Both the position numbers and the translations under genes were made by a program. Below the pieces are notes generated by a model, which did no database searches, was not told where the DNA came from, and saw only the letters and a program-made list of their open reading frames with translations. Shown in pieces: positions 54,147 to 63,248 of a stretch of DNA of 64,000 bases. How positions within the stretch are numbered: the first letter of the stretch is position 1; each line of letters starts with the position of its first letter. Source of the DNA: Vampirovibrionales bacterium (GTDB taxonomy: Bacteria > Cyanobacteriota > Vampirovibrionia > Vampirovibrionales > Vampirovibrionaceae); the NCBI GenBank assembly GCA_016712355.1, contig JADJRF010000005.1, forward strand, positions 2,108,001 to 2,172,000, written 5' to 3'.

Positions 54147-55214
54147 CTATCGCTGCGCCCACTGCGCCATCATCCGGCCAAAGGCCTGAACGCCTTGCCG
54201 GAAGGCTTCAATGGGGCCGGGCAGCAGGCTGCGCCGCACGGTCGATTCCGCCCGGTCGAGCTGTTGGCTGGCGCGGGCGAGGCGCTCCTCCCAGGTAATC
54301 GAGGTTTGGGTGACTTTCTCGGTGAAGGCCAGCGTTTCGGGGAGCGGAATACGTTTGTGAACCCGCTCAATGCGCTTCTGAGCGGTGGGATAGAGCCGGT
54401 CTACGCCTGACAGACGCTCCATCCGCATAGCAGACTCTTCAAAGAAGGCCGCCATATACGTTAAGACCGGATGCACTGAGGCGACAAAGGTCTCGCGATC
54501 CAGAATGCGCGCAAGATCCTCGCTGACGCTCACCATGTTGTGATGAGCCCGCAGCACGTCATCGCGCGAGCGGCGATACGTCCCGTCCAGCTCGTTCAAG
54601 CGTCGAATTCCGTTGTGTAATCGTTCTGCCGCAATGCCGCTGCCGCGTTTGGCTTTGCCGATATTGCGCACCAGCGCCTCGACTTGCTCTTGACGCCCGA
54701 ACATGTCCGAGAAGCTCTGAGCGCCGTCCTTAAGGGCGTTGGCAATCTCCACGTTGGACGAAATAGCGTCGCGAATTCGAATGGGCTCCTGTACTTCCAC
54801 GCTCGGTTGACGCCCCCGCGCCAGCGCCTGGGTTTTGCCCATAGGCGGCGCAATTTCGATGCTTTTGGAGCCCACCAGCCCGGTAAACTCAATCGTGGCA
54901 AGCGACCCATCCGGGATGACGGGCATATCGCGCTCAGGGCTAAGCGTCACGCGAACGCGATCGCCCACAATCTGGATGCCGTCAACGTAGCCGACTTCCA
55001 CGCCCATCATCCGCACGTTCGAGCCCCGGCGGATTTCGTTGGCGTCCTTGAAGGTCAGGGTAATTGTCTGGGTCGGTCGATGCGCTTCTTTATAGCGCAC
55101 CCAGCTCCACGCCCCCCAGCCGATCAGCGCCAGAAGGCAGCTCCACAGGAGCAGGTCTGACAACAGGCCTGGCCAGCGCAATAAGCGCTTTGCAGCGACA
55201 AATCTTCGGTCCAT
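54147..55214 (-). CDS. MCE/MlaD-domain envelope lipid-binding protein
   Basis: 355 aa. An N-terminal membrane anchor (about 17-42) is followed by an MCE domain (about 45-125): ITLTFKDANEIRRGSNVRMMGVEVG is seen, then VIPDGSLATIEFTGLVGSKSIEI. The remaining 230 residues are helical. MCE proteins ferry lipids between membranes with an MlaE permease and MlaF ATPase; neither is next to it. Start uncertain between ATG 55214 and GTG 55232. Confidence 0.88.
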   Translation of the reverse strand: MDRRFVAAKRLLRWPGLLSDLLLWSCLLALIGWGAWSWVRYKEAHRPTQTITLTFKDANEIRRGSNVRMMGVEVGYVDGIQIVGDRVRVTLSPERDMPVIPDGSLATIEFTGLVGSKSIEIAPPMGKTQALARGRQPSVEVQEPIRIRDAISSNVEIANALKDGAQSFSDMFGRQEQVEALVRNIGKAKRGSGIAAERLHNGIRRLNELDGTYRRSRDDVLRAHHNMVSVSEDLARILDRETFVASVHPVLTYMAAFFEESAMRMERLSGVDRLYPTAQKRIERVHKRIPLPETLAFTEKVTQTSITWEERLARASQQLDRAESTVRRSLLPGPIEAFRQGVQAFGRMMAQWAQR

Positions 55215-55322
55215 ACTCTCATTAGGATACACGATACGCGCGCTGGAATCGCGCCTGTCCGGCGATTCGATCCCGCGACCCGATGCGGCCCTATCCGCTG
55301 GCTCTATTTTGGGGAGGCTGTT

Positions 55323-56066
55323 TTGACGCTTTCATCTCTTGAAATGACCGGGAATCCGGCTTCTTCAGGCGCGCCCGAGTTGCCCGCCTTGCCGCCGTGG
55401 ACGCTGAGCGAGGCGCTTCGGTTTTTTCTGCTGGCCTATCTGGCCGCGCCGCTGACCGCAGAAGCCGTGTTGGCCCTCGCATGGCCTGCCTCTCCCCCGT
55501 GGGTCGGATTTTTCGCGCAGCACGCGACGCCAGCGCTCGTCTGGCTGCTCTGTTTTGCCTATCTGGCGCGCCGCGAGGGACGTCAGGCGCTGATCCGCCA
55601 ATTGGGCCTGCGAGACGGAAGCCTCACGCGCGGGTCTCTCCTGCGTTTTACGGCGTTGGCCGCAGGCGGGGTTCTGGCGATAGTGGCGGCCATCAATGGC
55701 CTGTCGTTCTGGGCCAGCGGCGAATCGCTCGCCAATCCCTACGAGGATTTCTCCCGCCCTGCGGTGGAAGCGACCATTCTGGCCGGATTGCTGCTGGCCC
55801 CCTTGCTGGAAGAACTTACGTTTCGCGGCTTTCTTCAGCCTGCCATTGCCCGCCACGCGTCGACAGGCGCAGCCATTACGCTAAGCGCCGTTGTCTTCGC
55901 CCTGAGCCATACGCTCTACGCTGACGCCCCCTTCGCCTGGATGAGCGCGCTGGCGCTGGGCCTGTGGTTTGGATGGCTGCGCGCCCGTACGGGCTCCATC
56001 TGGCCGGGCGTGGCGGGTCATCTGCTCAATAATGCGCTGGCGGCGGCGTCGTTATTGGGCGTGTAA
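55323..56066 (+). CDS. CPBP-family intramembrane metalloprotease
   Basis: 247 aa with about seven hydrophobic segments. The family motifs are present: EELTFRGFL (two Glu plus Arg), the second-motif His in FALSHTLY, and GHLLNNALA near the end. Members (CAAX protease/bacteriocin-processing Abi) cleave within membranes or confer bacteriocin self-immunity. TTG start has GGAGG five bases upstream; ATG at 55347 is the alternative. Probably co-transcribed with the next gene. Confidence 0.88.
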   Translation: MTLSSLEMTGNPASSGAPELPALPPWTLSEALRFFLLAYLAAPLTAEAVLALAWPASPPWVGFFAQHATPALVWLLCFAYLARREGRQALIRQLGLRDGSLTRGSLLRFTALAAGGVLAIVAAINGLSFWASGESLANPYEDFSRPAVEATILAGLLLAPLLEELTFRGFLQPAIARHASTGAAITLSAVVFALSHTLYADAPFAWMSALALGLWFGWLRARTGSIWPGVAGHLLNNALAAASLLGV

Positions 56067-56098
56067 GGCTGCGGGCGCTTTCAAGGAGAATCTTTCGC

Positions 56099-56875
56099 GT
56101 GAATTCCGCCCTGCGACAAGTGATTGGGATATTCGGCGCTATTGTGGCCCTTGTCTGGGTCTTGACGGCGCGCGAGCTGCCGCTGACCCCTGAAGAGCGC
56201 ACTCACTGGATGGCGGCTTCGGCCCCCCTGACGGCGCAGATAGAGGCAATGGCTGCTGGCGCCTGTCAATCGCCTTTGCTGGGCGAAGCGTTGTCGGCCC
56301 TGCATGCGCTGGGCGTCAGCGCGGATGGGGCTCGCCTTGCGATGGCGGGCGTGTCGGCGGCGTTATGCGCGTGGCTATGGCGCTTAGGCTCGCTGTATCG
56401 TCGGTGGGCGGGTTGGGCGCTGGGTCTTGCGATGCTGTTAGCCTTGACGCTGAGCGGCGCGGCGTTTCGTTTGTCGCCAGCGCCGCTGTCGGCGCTGTTT
56501 GGGGCGATGGCCCTGTATTACTGGGTCCGCTGGCTACAAACCCGCCGGGCCGAAGCCGCCGCCGCCTGGCATGTGGGATTGCTGCTGGCGCTTTACGCGC
56601 ACGCAGGCGCGACGCTGCTGTGGGCGGGCATTGCGTTGGCTTTCTGGCTGACGCGCTGGCGAAATCCTGGCTTTTACGAGGTTTTTCGCCGACGCTGGGC
56701 GTGGCATCACGCGCTGATTGCCCTGCTCTGGCTGCCGGGCGCCGTTTTGACGCTGCCCGCTTGGGCGCGCTGCTTCGATCGAACCGGCTCGCCGGGAGAG
56801 GTCCTCCTGTGGGTCGCGATGGGTATCGCCCCGCTGGCGCTGACGGCGCTGCTGTCTTCTGCCGATTGTGAATAA
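56099..56875 (+). CDS. Polytopic membrane protein of unknown function
   Basis: 258 aa with six or seven hydrophobic segments. The first segment is followed by RELPLTPEERTHW, loosely resembling the first loop of GT-C mannosyltransferases, but no DE site is seen. GTG start with AAGGAGA ten bases upstream; 32 nt after the CPBP protease. Confidence 0.65.
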   Translation: MNSALRQVIGIFGAIVALVWVLTARELPLTPEERTHWMAASAPLTAQIEAMAAGACQSPLLGEALSALHALGVSADGARLAMAGVSAALCAWLWRLGSLYRRWAGWALGLAMLLALTLSGAAFRLSPAPLSALFGAMALYYWVRWLQTRRAEAAAAWHVGLLLALYAHAGATLLWAGIALAFWLTRWRNPGFYEVFRRRWAWHHALIALLWLPGAVLTLPAWARCFDRTGSPGEVLLWVAMGIAPLALTALLSSADCE

Positions 56876-56897
56876 CTGTAAACCTCTGGGCGCTCCC

Positions 56898-56919
56898 GCT
56901 AGCACAAGAATCCCTTGAG
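56898..56919 (+). promoter_or_regulatory. Shared upstream motif, copy 1
   Basis: GCTAGCACAAGAATCCCTTGAG, given here by its ends: starts GCTAGCACAA and ends CTTGAG. Nearly the same string precedes the gene at 63706. It lies about 75 nt before the Lys-rich protein. Confidence 0.45.
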
Positions 56920-56991
56920 CGATCTTTATCACCACATCGCACCCAGTTTCCCGCGCGGCCCCCGCGCTTCGTTGATAGGAGATGATTCCCC

Positions 56992-57639
56992 ATGTCGGAT
57001 ATAACGCCCCTTGGCTTTTCCGTAACCGCCCGTACGGTAAAAGATCTTAAAGCTAAGAAGAAAGATGAGCTTGCCGGCGCGCGCAAGGCGCTGGCCAACG
57101 CTTACGGCGACACGGTTTCTGCGCGTACCGCCGCAGGGAAGAAGCCCAAGCTTGCCCAATCGGCTGAAGACGCCTTTAAGTCTCTGTCCAAGAAGGACCG
57201 TGAGGCGCTGAAAAAGCATACCAAAGGGCCTATTCTGCTGCACGTGACCGAAGGCGACGCCGCCATCGACAAGAGCGCCAAGCTCCTTACGATCGGCAAA
57301 AACGGCAAGGTCAAGAAAATCAAAGGCAACAACAGTCGCAAAGAGGTCTTGCGGTCAACGGCCTTCAAAAAAGGCAACGAACTGAAGAAGCGTGCCAAAA
57401 CCGCCGTCTACGACGCGGAGAAACACGCCGATCGCTCCCAGATCATGGCTGCGGCGGAAACCGTTAAGAAGGCCGCCGGCAAGGCCCAAAAGCAGGCCAG
57501 CGCAATGATCCAGAATATAAGAGAAGGCAAGGGCATGGGCGCGCTTGCCAAAACCGCCGAGAAACTCATCAAACACCTGGAAAAATTCGTGCCTGCGCTG
57601 GCAGAGACGATTCGCAAGGCGATTCCTAAAGTCGTCTAG
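56992..57639 (+). CDS. Lysine-rich unknown protein
   Basis: 215 aa, very basic (Lys/Ala-rich throughout). Not recognised. N-terminal MSDITPLGFS resembles the short N-terminal tags of other unknown proteins in the window but lacks RFG. ILLHVTEGDAAIDKSAKLLTI near 80-100 is the only hydrophobic part. Composition hints at nucleic-acid binding (inference only). AGGAGA lies nine bases upstream of ATG; a strong terminator follows. Confidence 0.7.
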   Translation: MSDITPLGFSVTARTVKDLKAKKKDELAGARKALANAYGDTVSARTAAGKKPKLAQSAEDAFKSLSKKDREALKKHTKGPILLHVTEGDAAIDKSAKLLTIGKNGKVKKIKGNNSRKEVLRSTAFKKGNELKKRAKTAVYDAEKHADRSQIMAAAETVKKAAGKAQKQASAMIQNIREGKGMGALAKTAEKLIKHLEKFVPALAETIRKAIPKVV

Positions 57640-57702
57640 TCCCACAGTACTTGTTATTCGCCTGGGTTTCCCCCTCCTATCAGGGCCGCAAGGCCCGCTT
57701 TA

Positions 57703-57745
57703 TCCCGCCGGTTTCTGCCACGAGGCAGGGGTCGGCGGGATTTTT
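57703..57745 (+). terminator. Rho-independent terminator
   Basis: 8-bp stem TCCCGCCG (57703-57710) / CGGCGGGA (57733-57740) with an inner CTGCC-ACGA-GGCAG stem, followed by TTTTT (57741-57745). It ends the Lys-rich gene before the convergent acyl-CoA dehydrogenase. Confidence 0.9.
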
Positions 57746-57778
57746 ATGAGCGTGCGCCGCGCTTACGCAGGGGGGGGC

Positions 57779-58963
57779 TTAAGGCGATTGTAACAAGCGC
57801 CGGGCAATGACCATCCGCTGGATTTCAGACGTTCCCTCGCCAATTTCGCACAGCTTGGCGTCTCGCAGGTAGCGCTCGACCGGGAAGTCCTTGGTATAGC
57901 CATATCCGCCGTGAATCTGGACGGCTTTGTTGGCCGCGCGCGTGGCGGCCTCTGAGGCGTAGAGTTTCGCCATCGCCGCTTGCTGCGAGAACGGCGCCCC
58001 CGCCGCGCGAAGTCGGGCCGCGTTGTAGGTCAACAGGCGGGCGGCTTCGATTTCGGTCGCCATGTCGGCCAGCATAAACTGTACGGCCTGAAATTCCGCG
58101 ATGGGCTGTCCGAATTGCCGTCGTTGACGGGCATATGCCTGCGTCTTGTCTAGCGCCGCCTGCCCAATCCCTACGGCGAGAGCGGCAATCGAGATGCGGC
58201 CGCTGTCCAGCGAGGCCAGAAAGTGCCGGAATCCGGCCCCTTCTTCGCCCAGTAACTGCTCGCGCGAGACGCGCAGATTGTCGAATTGCAGCGTGCCCCA
58301 ATCCGAGCCGCGCATGCCGAGCTTCTCGTCCTTGGCCCCCAGCGTGAGCCCTGCCATGCCTTTCTCAAGGATAAAGGCGCTGATACCCCCTGACGGGCCG
58401 CGTTGACGGTCGGTGACGGCGGTTACGACGAAGACATCCGCCACGTTGGCGTTGGTGGTGAAAATTTTCCCCCCGTTGAGGATGTAATCTTCGCCGTCCC
58501 GGATTGCGGTGGTTTCTGTGCCGCCGGCGTCGCTGCCTGCATTGGGTTCGGTGAGGGCGAACGAGCCCAGCTTGCGACCCGAGGCCAACTCATGCAGATA
58601 GCGGGATTTTTGTCCGTCGCTGCCATAATTCAGGATAGGCAGACAGACCAAAGACGTGTGAGCCGCCAGACTCAGCGCTGTCGACGCGCAAGAGCGCGCC
58701 AGTTGTTCAATTGCCAGCGCATAGCTGAGGTAATCCGCGCCGCCGCCGCCGTAAGCTTCGGGCACTGGCAGGCCGAGCAGGCCGACTTCAGCCATCTCGC
58801 GAAACGTCTCGGCAGGAAAGCGGCTGTAGCGGTCGATTTCCGCCGCGCGCGGCTCCAGACTCGCCAGAGCAAACTCTCGCGCCCAGTCGCGAATCATGCG
58901 CTGGGTTTCGCTGAGCCCGTACGAATCGGCGTCGTCGGGGGGGAGGGGGCCGTGATCCGTCAT
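57779..58963 (-). CDS. Acyl-CoA dehydrogenase
   Basis: Flavoenzyme introducing a double bond into acyl-CoA. 394 aa. FALTEPNAGSDAGG (FAD site), YILNGGKIFTTNA, LGMRGSDWGTLQF, RRQFGQPIAEFQAVQFMLADM, QIHGGYGYTKDFPVERYLRD and a terminal GEGTSEIQRMVIA are complete; the Glu of GEGTSE is at the catalytic position of short-chain types. Substrate chain length uncertain. No electron-transfer flavoprotein genes adjoin. ATG at 58963 has GGAGAA upstream. Confidence 0.93.
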   Translation of the reverse strand: MTDHGPLPPDDADSYGLSETQRMIRDWAREFALASLEPRAAEIDRYSRFPAETFREMAEVGLLGLPVPEAYGGGGADYLSYALAIEQLARSCASTALSLAAHTSLVCLPILNYGSDGQKSRYLHELASGRKLGSFALTEPNAGSDAGGTETTAIRDGEDYILNGGKIFTTNANVADVFVVTAVTDRQRGPSGGISAFILEKGMAGLTLGAKDEKLGMRGSDWGTLQFDNLRVSREQLLGEEGAGFRHFLASLDSGRISIAALAVGIGQAALDKTQAYARQRRQFGQPIAEFQAVQFMLADMATEIEAARLLTYNAARLRAAGAPFSQQAAMAKLYASEAATRAANKAVQIHGGYGYTKDFPVERYLRDAKLCEIGEGTSEIQRMVIARRLLQSP

Positions 58964-59285
58964 GGCGTCGGGTTCTCCAAGGGGCGTGGGTCGGGATGGC
59001 TTTCAGAACAGCGCTCGCGCGTGAGGGCTTTGAGTCGAGAGTCTTTCAATCGGGCTTGATATCGGCTTGGCAGCCCTGCCCAAGCGCAAGACGCGCGCTT
59101 GATACTCCTATTATAGGGGGCTTTTGCCTCCAGCGACGCTTGGGGGTCGGCAAATCGGCCATCGGGGGGACGGGGCGAAGGGCTCAAAAATCCCCCGTCC
59201 GGGGCGTGCGGGGAGGACGCGCCTCGGGCTACACTGCCCCCAGAGAGCTTGCCAGCAGTGACCAGCAGTAAAAAGGAATCGCGCG
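58964..59285. other. 322-nt divergent intergenic region
   Basis: Holds CCTATTATAGGG near 59108, a small palindrome that may be part of a promoter. No gene seen. Confidence 0.5.
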
Positions 59286-60203
59286 ATGTCCTCTCCATCG
59301 GTAGATTGCGTGTATATCGCGGGCCAGAACGTCGATCAGGCGGAAGCGATACGACAGGCCGTGAGTTTGCGCGGCTTCGATCGCGTCAAGTGCTATTCCC
59401 TCGCTGATCTACTGGAGCAGGCCCCGGCCCTGATGAGCGAAATACCCCCCGATCTGGTGATCCTTGATCCACAAGGCCATTATAATCAGGCCTTCAGCGT
59501 GATGAGTCAGCTCGAACGCGGCGTCCCCGTTATCTTTCTGGCCGAATCATTTGACGAGGAAGTCTTTCTGAATTGCTTTGACGCCGGGGCCCGAGATTTT
59601 CTCGTAAAGCCGGTGCCGACGGTGTATCTCATTGCCCGCGCGCTGACAGCCCTTGAAGGGCGGCGCGCTCAGGCCCAGCTCACCCAGCGGAATCAAGCCC
59701 TGATCGAGTTGGGGGCCATTGGCGCCGATTCCAACGTCTTTACCAGCGAGTACATGGTCCGCGCCTTAAAGCGTCAGACCGCGCTGGCCAACGAAACCGG
59801 CGCGCCGTTGAGCCTGCTGTCGGCGCAGTTCTTTGCCAAGGGGGCGCTTTCCTGCTCGCCTGCCTCATGGCGCGAGGCGCGCGACAGGCGCGTGGCCGCC
59901 GATCTGCTCGCCTGCTGCCGTGGCGGCGATATCGTGGGCGAGTATCTGGAAGACGGCTATCTGATTGCCCTGCCTGACACCGGGCCCGAGGGCGCCAAAA
60001 CCGTCGCCCGACGAATGCGCCAGCGCTTTGAGGGCTGCGAAATCTCGCTCGGCGAGGAGCGGATTGCCACTGATGTCTGGGTGGCAGGCGCGCTCTATGC
60101 GGGATGCCGCCATTACGAGGAGCTGATCAATCGCGCTCTGGATGCCGTACGGGATCAGCGCTATCCTGAGACCTTGAACGCCGCGACTCTGAACGCCGTT
60201 TAA
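59286..60203 (+). CDS. Degenerate receiver plus degenerate GGDEF protein
   Basis: 305 aa. Residues 1-125 form a receiver-like fold: phospho-acceptor Asp61 (VILDPQ) and Lys108 (LVKP) are kept, but the N-terminal acidic pair is replaced (IAGQN). Residues about 155-300 match a GGDEF domain, where the signature is LEDGY within GEYLEDGYLIALPDT. Diguanylate cyclase activity is therefore unlikely. Probably a signalling adaptor or a c-di-GMP/GTP sensor. ATG has AAAGGAA upstream. The stop touches the TPM gene stop on the other strand. Confidence 0.78.
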   Translation: MSSPSVDCVYIAGQNVDQAEAIRQAVSLRGFDRVKCYSLADLLEQAPALMSEIPPDLVILDPQGHYNQAFSVMSQLERGVPVIFLAESFDEEVFLNCFDAGARDFLVKPVPTVYLIARALTALEGRRAQAQLTQRNQALIELGAIGADSNVFTSEYMVRALKRQTALANETGAPLSLLSAQFFAKGALSCSPASWREARDRRVAADLLACCRGGDIVGEYLEDGYLIALPDTGPEGAKTVARRMRQRFEGCEISLGEERIATDVWVAGALYAGCRHYEELINRALDAVRDQRYPETLNAATLNAV

Positions 60204-61093
60204 CGCCCGGCCCCGCCGCCGCCGCTGGATCCCCCTCCGAATCCGCCGCCAAAGCCGCCGCCTCCGAAGTCGCCTCCGCCAAAGCCGCCTAATCCGCCGA
60301 AATACCCGCCGCTCCAGCCCGAACGCCTCTTGGCGCGCGGGAGGAGACTCAGCAGGAGAATGATAATGAAGAAGGCGAATACGGGAAAGCCGCCATCACG
60401 GCCGCGGGGCTGCTGGGCCAGGGGGACATTCTCGCCTGACTGAAGGCGTTCGATCATATCGGCCAGTGCAATGGCCGTATTGGCGACGCCTGTGGAATAG
60501 GCGTTCTGGTTAAAGGCCGGCATGGCCTCGGAATCCAGAATCCGGCCGACCGCGCCGTCGGGGAGAATGCCTTCGAGACCGTAGCCGACGGCGACGTAGA
60601 TACGGTTGCCGGAGCTGCCCTTACGGACCCGCTCGGCGTTAACCGCAATGAGGATGCCGTCGTTTTTGTCCCCATGGCCAATGCCCCAGGCGTTGAAAAT
60701 CTCGTGGGAGAAGAGCGACAGCTCACGATCAGTCGCTGGAAACGTCAGGACGGCGATTTGGGCGTAGCCGTCCTGATCCAGTCGTTGCAGGCGCTCGCGT
60801 ACGGCCTGACGATCCCCATCATCCAGCAGTCCGCCCAGATCCGTGACGTAGATGTCCAGGCCTTGCGGCTTGGCGGGAATCGAATTGATGGATTCTGCGT
60901 GGCTGAGGGTCTGCGCGCACCCTGAGAAGGCGAGCGCGCAGACAATAGCAGTCATCAGAAACGCCGTAACCGGCCTTCTGACAGGGAAACGAAACCATGA
61001 GACTAACAAAATCGCGCTGCTCTCTTGATTGCGCTGGCGGTCATGCTTAAAACTCGACCTTGGGCGCGACTTTTTCTTGCGGGGTGGCTTCAA
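60200..61093 (-). CDS. TPM-domain (YgcG/Psb32-type) membrane protein with Gly-rich tail
   Basis: 297 aa at the longest. A hydrophobic signal segment (about 41-58, ends FSGC, lipobox-like) is followed by a TPM domain (about 75-205; VTDLGGLLDDGDRQAV, VLTFPATDRELSLFSHEIFNAWGIG, ILIAVNAERVR, VGYGLEGILPDG). One membrane helix (about 240-256) and a Gly/Phe/Ser-rich tail ending GGGGAGR follow. The start is unsure: 61093 overlaps lemA by 47 nt, and a TTG at 61009 or ATG at 60955 would remove the basic N-terminal tail. Pairs with lemA as in many genomes. Confidence 0.85.
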   Translation of the reverse strand: MKPPRKKKSRPRSSFKHDRQRNQESSAILLVSWFRFPVRRPVTAFLMTAIVCALAFSGCAQTLSHAESINSIPAKPQGLDIYVTDLGGLLDDGDRQAVRERLQRLDQDGYAQIAVLTFPATDRELSLFSHEIFNAWGIGHGDKNDGILIAVNAERVRKGSSGNRIYVAVGYGLEGILPDGAVGRILDSEAMPAFNQNAYSTGVANTAIALADMIERLQSGENVPLAQQPRGRDGGFPVFAFFIIILLLSLLPRAKRRSGWSGGYFGGLGGFGGGDFGGGGFGGGFGGGSSGGGGAGR

Positions 61094-61682
61094 ACGAGGC
61101 GCGCTTGGTGAAGCCCATCATCCCGGCGAAGAGGGCGTTGGGCATGGTCAGGATTTTAAGATTGTAGTCTTTCACAGCCTCGTTGAACTGGATGCGGGCG
61201 TAATTGATCCGGTTCTCGGTTCCGGCCAGCTCGTCCTGGAGCTGGATAAAGCCGCGATCAGCCTTGAGCTGCGGATAATTCTCTGCGATGGCGAGCAGGC
61301 GGCCCAGGGCGCCGTTGAAAGCGCTATTGGCCGCAGCGGCTTCGGCGGGCTTTTTGGCCACGTCTGCCGAGAGCAAACTGGCGCGGGCGTTGGCGATATC
61401 GGCAAAGACAGCGCGCTCATGCGTGGCGTAGCCTTTCACTGTGGCGACCAGATTGGGCACCAGGTCCGCCCGGCGCTTGATTTGGGAATCCAGATTGCCG
61501 CCGCTTTGCTCGACGAGCGTATTGGCCGTGACCATCCCGTTATAAGCGCCGCCCAGCCACATGCCCAGCATGAGCAATACGGCCAGAATGACGCCGACGA
61601 CGACCAGGCCGGCGGCAAGGGCGCCGGAATGACGCGCGCGGGTGGGACCCCTGAACCCTGATGTTCTGGATACTTCTGACAT
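61047..61682 (-). CDS. lemA: LemA family protein
   Basis: 211 aa. One N-terminal membrane segment (about 20-45), then the LemA coiled-coil domain: ALIEQRRADLVPNLV-type helix seen here as SQIKRRADLVPNLVATVKG, followed by AENYPQLKADRGFIQLQDELAGTENRI (conserved middle) and YARIQFNEAVKDYN. Start set at ATG 61682 because AGGAGAG lies seven bases upstream. First gene of a lemA-TPM pair, an envelope module of unknown activity. Confidence 0.9.
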   Translation of the reverse strand: MSEVSRTSGFRGPTRARHSGALAAGLVVVGVILAVLLMLGMWLGGAYNGMVTANTLVEQSGGNLDSQIKRRADLVPNLVATVKGYATHERAVFADIANARASLLSADVAKKPAEAAAANSAFNGALGRLLAIAENYPQLKADRGFIQLQDELAGTENRINYARIQFNEAVKDYNLKILTMPNALFAGMMGFTKRASFEATPQEKVAPKVEF

Positions 61683-61781
61683 GCCGGTCTCTCCTATTCT
61701 CAACAGAATCTTGCCTTCATGATAAGGCAAACACGCTTGCGCGACCATTCTCTCTGCTGAAGACTCCAAACGCCAGCGGGT

Positions 61782-62369
61782 CTAGCGGGCGAGCAGGTCT
61801 TGCGCCAGCGCCAGACGCTCAGATGCAGGCAGTAAGTAAGGCTCCAGTCCGGCGGCCCGGCGCTGGCGGGTGGTCTCGAATAGCGTGATGCCTGCGGTAA
61901 CGGATAGATTCAGGCTCTGGATGACGCCGGCCATAGGCAGACACACGATGCGGTCGGCCATTGCGAGGGCCTGCGCTGAGAGGCCGCGATGCTCATTGCC
62001 GAACATCAGCGCGAGGCGGGGCGAAAGGAAGGATGCCTCAAAGAAGGATTCGGCGCGATCGTCCAGGGCCGTGGCGATGACTTCATATCCGTCGGTATGA
62101 AGCTCGTCAAGACAGGCTTGCGTCGAGGTAAATGTCTTAAAGGTCAGCCACTTATTGGCTGATGCTGAGGTCGCCCGGCCCAATTTGCGTGGAGTAAAGG
62201 GTTTCTCTTGATCAAAAATCAGCCGGACGTCCTGAAACCCGAATGCCTCGCAGCTTCTAAAGACGGCGGCGGCGTTATGCGGGTCATGGACGTCTTCAAT
62301 GACGACGACGCCGCGCTGTCGGGCGGCGCTGACGCGGTGAATCAGCTCTTGGCGGCGTTCGGTGGGCAT
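61782..62369 (-). CDS. TrmH/SpoU-family RNA 2'-O-methyltransferase
   Basis: 195 aa. SPOUT motifs: HNAAAVFRSCEAFG (motif 1), LMFGNEHRGLS (motif 2) and CLPMAGVIQSLNLSVTAGI (motif 3, trefoil knot). A TrmH-like tRNA Gm18 methyltransferase is most likely by length and N terminus. Start at ATG 62369; the frame stays open for another 940 nt only because it runs antisense to the next gene. Divergent from the SAM methyltransferase gene. Confidence 0.87.
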   Translation of the reverse strand: MPTERRQELIHRVSAARQRGVVVIEDVHDPHNAAAVFRSCEAFGFQDVRLIFDQEKPFTPRKLGRATSASANKWLTFKTFTSTQACLDELHTDGYEVIATALDDRAESFFEASFLSPRLALMFGNEHRGLSAQALAMADRIVCLPMAGVIQSLNLSVTAGITLFETTRQRRAAGLEPYLLPASERLALAQDLLAR

Positions 62370-62465
62370 GGCCTTATCGTCGCCCAAACCGGGGCGGCTC
62401 GCAATAGGCGCATCACCGCTGTCGTGATAGTCTGAATACGATGGGCCTGAGGTCCGTCTGAGTTG

Positions 62466-63242
62466 ATGGGAGCTCTGGTAGATAAGGCGAGAGAAAAGGC
62501 GATGACCGTCCCGACGACGCCCGGTGAAATTTCTGCCGCTTCGCGCGCTGCTGGCGCGGACGACGCTGCTGGCGCGGGGCTGGTCCTTGCGCCGGAGTAT
62601 TATGAAACGGTTTATCCCAGCTACGATCGTCAGAACCCGCCCTATAAGTACGCCCACTATCTGGCGGAAATCCGGCGCTTTCGGCCCGTTTTTGGCTCGA
62701 TTGGCGATATAGGCTGTGCGGATGGGCGTTTCCTGGAATACGTCCTCGATCAAGCTTCCCCGGAGCGGATTATCGGCGCGGACGTCAATGCGGCCGCCAT
62801 TGATCGGGCTCGCACTCGACTGGGCCAGGACGACGCCCGCCGTCGCTGGGTGGTTGGCGGTCCGCAAGCGGCGGTCGGCGGTGAGACGGTCGATGTGCTC
62901 ACGGCGCTGGACTGTCTGGAGCATATTGAATCGCTGGATGAGGCGTTGCAAGCCATTGATGCGCTTCTGTCGCCGGGTGGCCTTTTTATTGCGGTTGTTC
63001 CCGTCTACGATGGCCCTCTGGGGCCTCTGGTGCATTGGCTGGATCGCGATCCGACGCACGTTCACAAGTGCAGCCGGGCGTTTTGGCTGACGGCGTTGAG
63101 GTTGCATTTTGACGTATTGCGCTGGCATGGCATCTTGCGCTATCTCCTGCCGGCTGGGGGGCCGTATCTGCATGCGCCGACGCGTTGGGGGCGGGCCGTC
63201 ACGCCCGCGATTCTGATTGCGGCTCAGAAGCGCGGCCTTTAA
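62466..63242 (+). CDS. Class I SAM-dependent methyltransferase
   Basis: 258 aa. SAM-binding motif I IGDIGCADGRFLEYV (about 77-91), acidic GADVNAAAID after strand 2, and VDVLTALDCLEHIESLDEAL at motif II/III. The YDRQNPPYKYAHYLAEI N-terminal element and DPTHVHKCSR are seen in methyltransferases of polyketide/glycan loci. Acceptor unknown. ATG 62466 or 62502 are both possible. Confidence 0.82.
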   Translation: MGALVDKAREKAMTVPTTPGEISAASRAAGADDAAGAGLVLAPEYYETVYPSYDRQNPPYKYAHYLAEIRRFRPVFGSIGDIGCADGRFLEYVLDQASPERIIGADVNAAAIDRARTRLGQDDARRRWVVGGPQAAVGGETVDVLTALDCLEHIESLDEALQAIDALLSPGGLFIAVVPVYDGPLGPLVHWLDRDPTHVHKCSRAFWLTALRLHFDVLRWHGILRYLLPAGGPYLHAPTRWGRAVTPAILIAAQKRGL

Positions 63243-63248
63243 AGGGGA

